8,852 nucleotides of DNA from an uncultured bacterium. Its GTDB lineage: Bacteria; Pseudomonadota; Gammaproteobacteria; Burkholderiales; Burkholderiaceae_F. Below are positions 5,821 through 8,852 of the stretch, one piece after another; the first letter of the stretch is position 1; each line of letters starts with the position of its first letter. The position numbers and the translations under genes are program-made. The notes below the pieces were generated by a model. That model did no database searches. It was not told the origin of the DNA and worked only from the letters and a program-made list of their open reading frames with translations. The stretch lies in the NCBI GenBank assembly GCA_905215795.1, contig CAJMRV010000066.1, positions 1 to 8,852 of the forward strand. The letters run 5' to 3'.

Positions 5821-5838
5821 TGTTGTACGGACACAACA
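5821..5838. promoter_or_regulatory. Dyad operator candidate upstream of P4 (TGTTGT-N6-ACAACA)
   Basis: A perfect 6-bp inverted repeat with a 6-nt spacer, identical in both half-sites to the core of the P2 dyad. It ends 162 nt before the P4 start and 16 nt before the TACGTA pair. The N6 spacers differ completely between P2 and P4 while the half-sites are unchanged, which is the pattern expected of a protein-binding site. Confidence 0.6.
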
Positions 5839-5854
5839 ACGGCAAAAGATGGAA

Positions 5855-5872
5855 TACGTAGCAATACGTAAT
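5855..5872. promoter_or_regulatory. Paired TACGTA element upstream of P4
   Basis: TACGTA at 5855-5860 and 5865-5870 are 10 bp apart, the second followed by AT, matching 4279-4296 before P3 in spacing and in position relative to the dyad. The second copy ends 130 nt before the start codon (139 in P3). TTGTGT at 5875-5880 could be a -35, though the hexamer 17 nt on (AAAACT) is weak. Confidence 0.55.
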
Positions 5873-5946
5873 CATTGTGTCGTTTTCGAATTGTTTCAAA
5901 ACTGAAAATCCGTTCGGAAAACAGCTCGTGCAGAATGCGCCTCCCT

Positions 5947-5972
5947 GCCGGCTGATGCACTCGAGCACCGGC
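5947..5972 (+). other. Leader hairpin before P4
   Basis: GCCGG (5947-5951) pairs with CCGGC (5968-5972), and inside it TGC (5956-5958) pairs with GCA (5965-5967), with a 4-nt bulge on the left. It ends 28 nt before the start codon, the same distance as the P1 leader hairpin. It could influence translation; the pairing may be fortuitous. Confidence 0.3.
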
Positions 5973-6000
5973 CGCACACACCCACTACGGATGACAACAA

Positions 6001-7083
6001 ATGATGAAAACGTCCCTCCCCGTCACCGCGCTCGCCATCGGCCTCGCCACGGTCTTCTGCGCCCCCGCCAACGCCGCCGACGTGAGCCTTTCGGGCAACC
6101 TCGAGGCGGGCTTCGTCCTCGGACACGCCAAGGACTACAAAGGATCCGACACCAGCTTCAAGTTCGCCGACGGCCTGGGCAACGAAAACCATATCGCCCT
6201 CAAGGCCGTCGAAACGATCAACAACGACCTCGCCGTGGGCTTCAACCTCGTCAGCACCTTCAACCTCAGCAACGGCGCCCTCGAAAAAGACACGGACGGC
6301 CAATATAATGTCTCGCATCCGCTCTTCGCCCACGAGGCCCGCCTCTTCATTCGAAACAGCTACGGCGAACTCGCCCTCGGCCGCTTCGGCGCCTTCGGCA
6401 CCGACCAGGGCTCCTACAACGTCGTGATCTCCAACATGGATCCGCTCGCCGGCCCCGGCTTCAAGCACGGCCTCCTGAAGACGCCCGTCCTCAACAACGC
6501 CGTCGCCCTGAAGACCGCCACCCTCCGCGGATTCACCGGCTACGCCCAGTACAGCTTCGACGCCGACAACCAGGACTCGGCCAAGCACGACGGGAACCAC
6601 CGTCACGCAGGCGTCGCCGCCACCTATGAAACCGAACGCGCCACCCTCGTTGCCTCCGTCGAACGCATGCTCCCCGGACACATCGCCGGCCTGGACTCCG
6701 CATCCTCGACGATCGTCAACATCGGCGGCAACATCGACTTCGAAGCGGTCAAGCTCTTCGCGGGCTTCCAGTCGGCCCACCACGTCTCCACCGAGATGAA
6801 CAAGATCATTCTCCGCGGCGGGGCAGACACGATCCGCACCAGCACGATCGGCGCCACAAAGACCTTCGGCGCCAACGACGTTGCGGCCTCCGCCTTCCAC
6901 AGCCGCATCAAGACGGGCTCCGGCAAGAAGGAAACGGCTTCCGGCGGCGGACTCCGCCTCACCCACCACCTGAGCCCGCGCACGTCGCTCTACGTGGGCG
7001 GCGACGTCGCCCGCTACAAGGAAGCCAACAACGACAAGCTCACCTACACGCGTGCCTACACCGGTCTGAGCCACCGCTTCTAA
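6001..7083 (+). CDS. Outer-membrane porin P4 (Gram-negative general porin, Porin_4/OmpC type)
   Basis: A 360-residue precursor of a barrel porin, more diverged from P1-P3 than they are from each other. The signal peptide is 1-25 (cut after PANA); the Cys at 20 is not in a lipobox context, so this is not a lipoprotein. The first strand reads DVSLSGNLEAGF (27-38), where Ser replaces the Tyr of SLYGNL. HEARLFIRNSYGELALGRFG (111-130) leads to loop 3. It ends YTGLSHRF with terminal Phe. Several segments (TPVLNNAVA, GFTGYAQYSF, LPG) match P3 more than P1 or P2, which agrees with the shared upstream module. Two start codons adjoin (6001 and 6004); GGA at 5989-5991 is a weak ribosome binding site. 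Histidines are frequent in the exposed loops and strands after residue 190. Arginine codons are mainly CGC, with no AGG. Confidence 0.92.
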   Translation: MMKTSLPVTALAIGLATVFCAPANAADVSLSGNLEAGFVLGHAKDYKGSDTSFKFADGLGNENHIALKAVETINNDLAVGFNLVSTFNLSNGALEKDTDGQYNVSHPLFAHEARLFIRNSYGELALGRFGAFGTDQGSYNVVISNMDPLAGPGFKHGLLKTPVLNNAVALKTATLRGFTGYAQYSFDADNQDSAKHDGNHRHAGVAATYETERATLVASVERMLPGHIAGLDSASSTIVNIGGNIDFEAVKLFAGFQSAHHVSTEMNKIILRGGADTIRTSTIGATKTFGANDVAASAFHSRIKTGSGKKETASGGGLRLTHHLSPRTSLYVGGDVARYKEANNDKLTYTRAYTGLSHRF

Positions 7084-7138
7084 GCGGATCGCGGAGCCCG
7101 TCACGAACTGATTCCGACGGGCCCCGTGACCACGGCCG

Positions 7139-7193
7139 AACCCCGCTCGAACCCCACCGGAACCCTTCCGGCCGAGGTTTGTGCGGGGTTTTT
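7139..7193 (+). terminator. Branched rho-independent terminator of P4
   Basis: AACCCCGC (7139-7146) pairs with GCGGGGTT (7183-7190), followed by TTT. Nested inside is CCGGAA-CCC-TTCCGG (7157-7171). The final T run is continuous with a perfect TTGACA (7192-7197), so termination and possible initiation signals for P5 overlap. Confidence 0.8.
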
Positions 7194-7207
7194 GACATGA
7201 CGCAACC
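7190..7207 (+). promoter_or_regulatory. Possible P5 promoter/operator region, weak
   Basis: TTGACA (7192-7197) is a perfect -35 hexamer, but no -10 stands 16-18 nt later. The same bases form a degenerate TTG-N8-CAA dyad (TTTTGA-N6-GCAACC) resembling those of P1-P4, only 84 nt before the start. TTG-N8-CAA alone is common by chance. Confidence 0.25.
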
Positions 7208-7291
7208 CCTTTGACGCCCCCGCTTTGAAATCCGGCGCGGCTTTCTTCATCATTCGGACTGCACCCTCCCAACAACCCCCGGAGCCCGTCC

Positions 7292-8353
7292 ATGATCCTG
7301 CCCGTCAGGGCACTGGCCGTCCTCGGAACGGCCGCCGCCTCCGTCTACGCCGCCACCGAAGTGCTCCCGGAACTCCTTCCGGAGGGCACCGACGCCGTTC
7401 GCGCGGAGAAAAGGACGGCCGTGGTGGAACCCCCGGTGAGGCACACGCTCACGGGCGTGAAGACGCCCTCGGGCATCACGCTCTCGGGGCTCAAGGTGGG
7501 GGCCGGCGAAAAGAAGTCCGGATTCGGGTTCGCCTTCACCGACGCGTTCGAACCCGTGGACGACAAGCTCGAGGCGAGGAAGCGCCGCTTCGGGTATGAG
7601 GCGCGCGTCTACTTTCATTCCGACGCCGGGGAGTTCTCCACGGGACGCCTCGCCGGTCTCTCCGGACGCTCGGGCGCCTACTCCCTCTTTTCAACGACGG
7701 GCGACGCCCTCGGGGGCGCCTCGCCCGTGAGGACCGGATTCTTCCGCTTCCCCGTCATGAACAACGTTCTCGCCTTCCGCACGAGGACGATCAACGGCGT
7801 GACCGCCTACGCAATGCACTCCTTCGGTGTGGACGACCTCGACTCGGGCCGCGTCACCGGGAACGACCGCTACGTGGGGATCGGCCTCGGTTATGAAACA
7901 GCGAAAGGCGCAGTCGCCCTCACGCTCGAGCGGGGGCTCCCCTCAAGGACGAGGCCGGGCGTTGCCAATCCCGTCCTCATCGGACTCGCCGCGAACAAAG
8001 GGGACGACAAACTGCGCTTTTACGGCGCGATCCAGTACGGCCGCCACCTGACCGACGACATCGCCGCCGACGATTCCGACTATCTATATAGGGACGGCAC
8101 GAACCTCGCCGGAACCATCGGGGTACGCTACGGCCTCGAAAAGGGCGAGCTGCGTCTCGCCGCCTATCACGGACGGGCGGACTTCAGCGGCGTGAAAAGA
8201 AGCACGACGGGAATCGGACTGCGCGCCTCGGGGACGATCGCCCCCAATACGTACGGCTGGCTCACCGCCGGCGTCTCAAGGACCGAGGTGGCGGGGATCG
8301 ACCGCCGCCCCGACCGCCTGAACGTGCACACGGGGTTGACGCACGTCTTTTGA
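7292..8353 (+). CDS. Diverged porin P5 with atypical N-terminus
   Basis: A 353-residue precursor of a porin-like barrel. A signal peptide (1-20, with only Arg6 as charge) is cut after VYA. Residues 21-55 are Pro/Glu-rich (ATEVLPELLPEGTD) and lack the SLYGNLDxGF first strand of P1-P4. The alignment is regained at SGITLSGLKVG...SGFGFAFTDAF (60-86), then YEARVYFHSDAGEFSTGRLAGL (102-123), loop 3 and FPVMNNVLAFRT (153-164). It ends HTGLTHVF with terminal Phe. The frame is open and in good codon context, so this is not an obvious pseudogene. GGAG at 7281-7284 lies 7 nt before the start. About ten arginines are AGG, a codon absent from P2, P3 and P4, which suggests low expression or a different history. 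It may form an altered pore, pair with another family member, or be drifting. Confidence 0.85.
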   Translation: MILPVRALAVLGTAAASVYAATEVLPELLPEGTDAVRAEKRTAVVEPPVRHTLTGVKTPSGITLSGLKVGAGEKKSGFGFAFTDAFEPVDDKLEARKRRFGYEARVYFHSDAGEFSTGRLAGLSGRSGAYSLFSTTGDALGGASPVRTGFFRFPVMNNVLAFRTRTINGVTAYAMHSFGVDDLDSGRVTGNDRYVGIGLGYETAKGAVALTLERGLPSRTRPGVANPVLIGLAANKGDDKLRFYGAIQYGRHLTDDIAADDSDYLYRDGTNLAGTIGVRYGLEKGELRLAAYHGRADFSGVKRSTTGIGLRASGTIAPNTYGWLTAGVSRTEVAGIDRRPDRLNVHTGLTHVF

Positions 8354-8356
8354 CAT

Positions 8357-8397
8357 GAGGGACGGAAAGCCCTCGTTCGTCGTCCGGAATGACGACG
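8357..8397 (+). other. Two adjacent hairpins after P5
   Basis: GAGGG/CCCTC (8357-8361 with 8370-8374) and CGTCGTC/GACGACG (8378-8384 with 8391-8397) follow the stop codon within 4 nt and 25 nt. Neither has a T tract, so termination here would need Rho or lie further on. Confidence 0.4.
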
Positions 8398-8806
8398 CCA
8401 AACCTCTCTGACGACCGACAGGTCGATCCTCTTGGGTTCCTCTTCATCACCACCCAGCACTGCCTAATTAATAGAGGCGTTCCGCGGAGAGCAGCGCTTA
8501 TTCCTGCTTCAACCCGCAAGACCCGGCTTCACTCAACCATAAGCCCGCCATCAGTCATTCGACTCCCAAACCTTCAAGCATCACCGACGGCCGGGAACAA
8601 CGCGCCGCAGTCAAAGAACAAAAAGCCCAGCACCGTCACTTCGTCACCTATCCTTCGACCCACCCAACTCGGCACCTCCTTAAACTCCGAGCAAGCGTTC
8701 AAACACAGGCAGTCTTTCACAAGATTCCTGAAGAACAAGGAAATAATTTGATAATCCAATAAAACAATATGCAAAACAAGGTTTAAAAAGGCACTTGAGG
8801 AAGCTC
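8398..8806. other. Intergenic stretch after P5, no gene seen
   Basis: A + frame (8389-8751) and a - frame (8574-8774) are open, but neither has a ribosome binding site or a recognisable protein. The sequence shifts from GC-rich to AT-rich from about 8690. No tRNA, repeat array or insertion sequence end was found. Confidence 0.5.
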
Positions 8807-8809
8807 TTC

Positions 8810-8836
8810 AAAACCCCCATCTCTGAACGATGGGGG
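8810..8836 (-). terminator. Terminator of a minus-strand gene to the right
   Basis: CCCCCAT (8814-8820) pairs with ATGGGGG (8830-8836) over a 9-nt loop. On the minus strand the stem is followed directly by TTTT (8813-8810), while the plus side continues AAGCAGATTTGTTT, so the leftward direction is favoured. This implies a convergent gene beyond the window end. Confidence 0.6.
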
Positions 8837-8852
8837 AAGCAGATTTGTTTAA

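Noticed and set aside
6058..6063. P4 signal peptide as a lipoprotein signal (Cys20)
   Set aside because: The residues before Cys are T-V-F, not a lipobox, and a good signal peptidase I site (PANA) follows at 22-25 before the first barrel strand.
5896..7293. Long minus-strand open frame of 465 codons across P4
   Set aside because: Same composition effect as over P3. It starts at the P5 start region, has no ribosome binding site, crosses the P4 terminator, and has a low-complexity product.
1230..8353. Array as a phase-variable, invertible system
   Set aside because: No homopolymer tracts in coding starts, no simple repeats, and no inverted repeats flanking promoters on the scale expected for inversion. 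No recombinase gene lies in the window.
8389..8751. Small + strand ORF after P5 (120 codons)
   Set aside because: No ribosome binding site, no recognisable domain, and codon use unlike the neighbouring genes. It is more likely an open stretch of intergenic DNA.
8810..8852. Possible CRISPR repeat or tracrRNA-like element at the right edge
   Set aside because: The hairpin and nearby A/T-rich sequence looked suggestive, but there is only one copy, no spacer pattern and no cas gene. A minus-strand terminator explains it better.

Overview
The window reads as the chromosome of a Gram-negative betaproteobacterium. The best fit is Burkholderiales of the Sutterellaceae type (Sutterella and relatives). 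This rests on the general style of the sequence, namely tandem Neisseria/Burkholderia-type porins with 'SSVTLYGNLDTGF'-like first strands and a high-GC, C/G-ending codon style. It is inference from familiarity, not from a search. All five porin-like genes and the one enzyme gene lie on the + strand.

Layout. Bases 1-185 hold a strong rho-independent terminator for an upstream gene that is not in the window, then several GC-rich palindromes. Bases 186-980 encode a classical short-chain dehydrogenase/reductase, closed by its own terminator. From 1230 to 8353 there is a tandem array of five paralogous 16-strand-type outer-membrane porins (called P1 to P5 here): 1230-2351, 2821-3942, 4434-5486, 6001-7083 and 7292-8353. 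P1-P4 each have a signal peptide, a recognisable first strand, an 'EARLF' strand before loop 3, and a C-terminal phenylalanine. P5 keeps the signal peptide, most of the barrel and the terminal Phe, but its first strand is unrecognisable. Each of P1-P4 is followed by its own hairpin terminator, and P1-P4 each have a leader of more than 130 bases. The array is therefore a set of separately transcribed units, not an operon. The last ~500 bases hold no convincing gene and end in a terminator facing a probable minus-strand gene to the right.

The most interesting content lies between the genes. P1-P4 each carry a dyad of the form GTTGY-N6-RCAAC (perfect in P1, P2 and P4, half-degenerate in P3). It lies 138 and 139 nt before the P1 and P2 start codons and 172 and 162 nt before those of P3 and P4. 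P3 and P4 share a second element, TACGTA-N4-TACGTAAT, starting 16-17 nt after the dyad. P1 and P2 instead share a TAGGG-n-TAAC box 17-18 nt after the dyad, a leader element beside the ribosome binding site, and a homologous terminator whose stem shows compensatory changes. This divides the array into two regulatory classes, P1/P2 and P3/P4, that appear to share one upstream regulator. P5 stands apart in N-terminus, arginine codon use and promoter.

Together the genes look like a diversified outer-membrane pore repertoire whose members could be deployed differentially by a common regulator. The porin identities are firm. The regulatory reading comes from comparing the upstream regions within this window and is unconfirmed.
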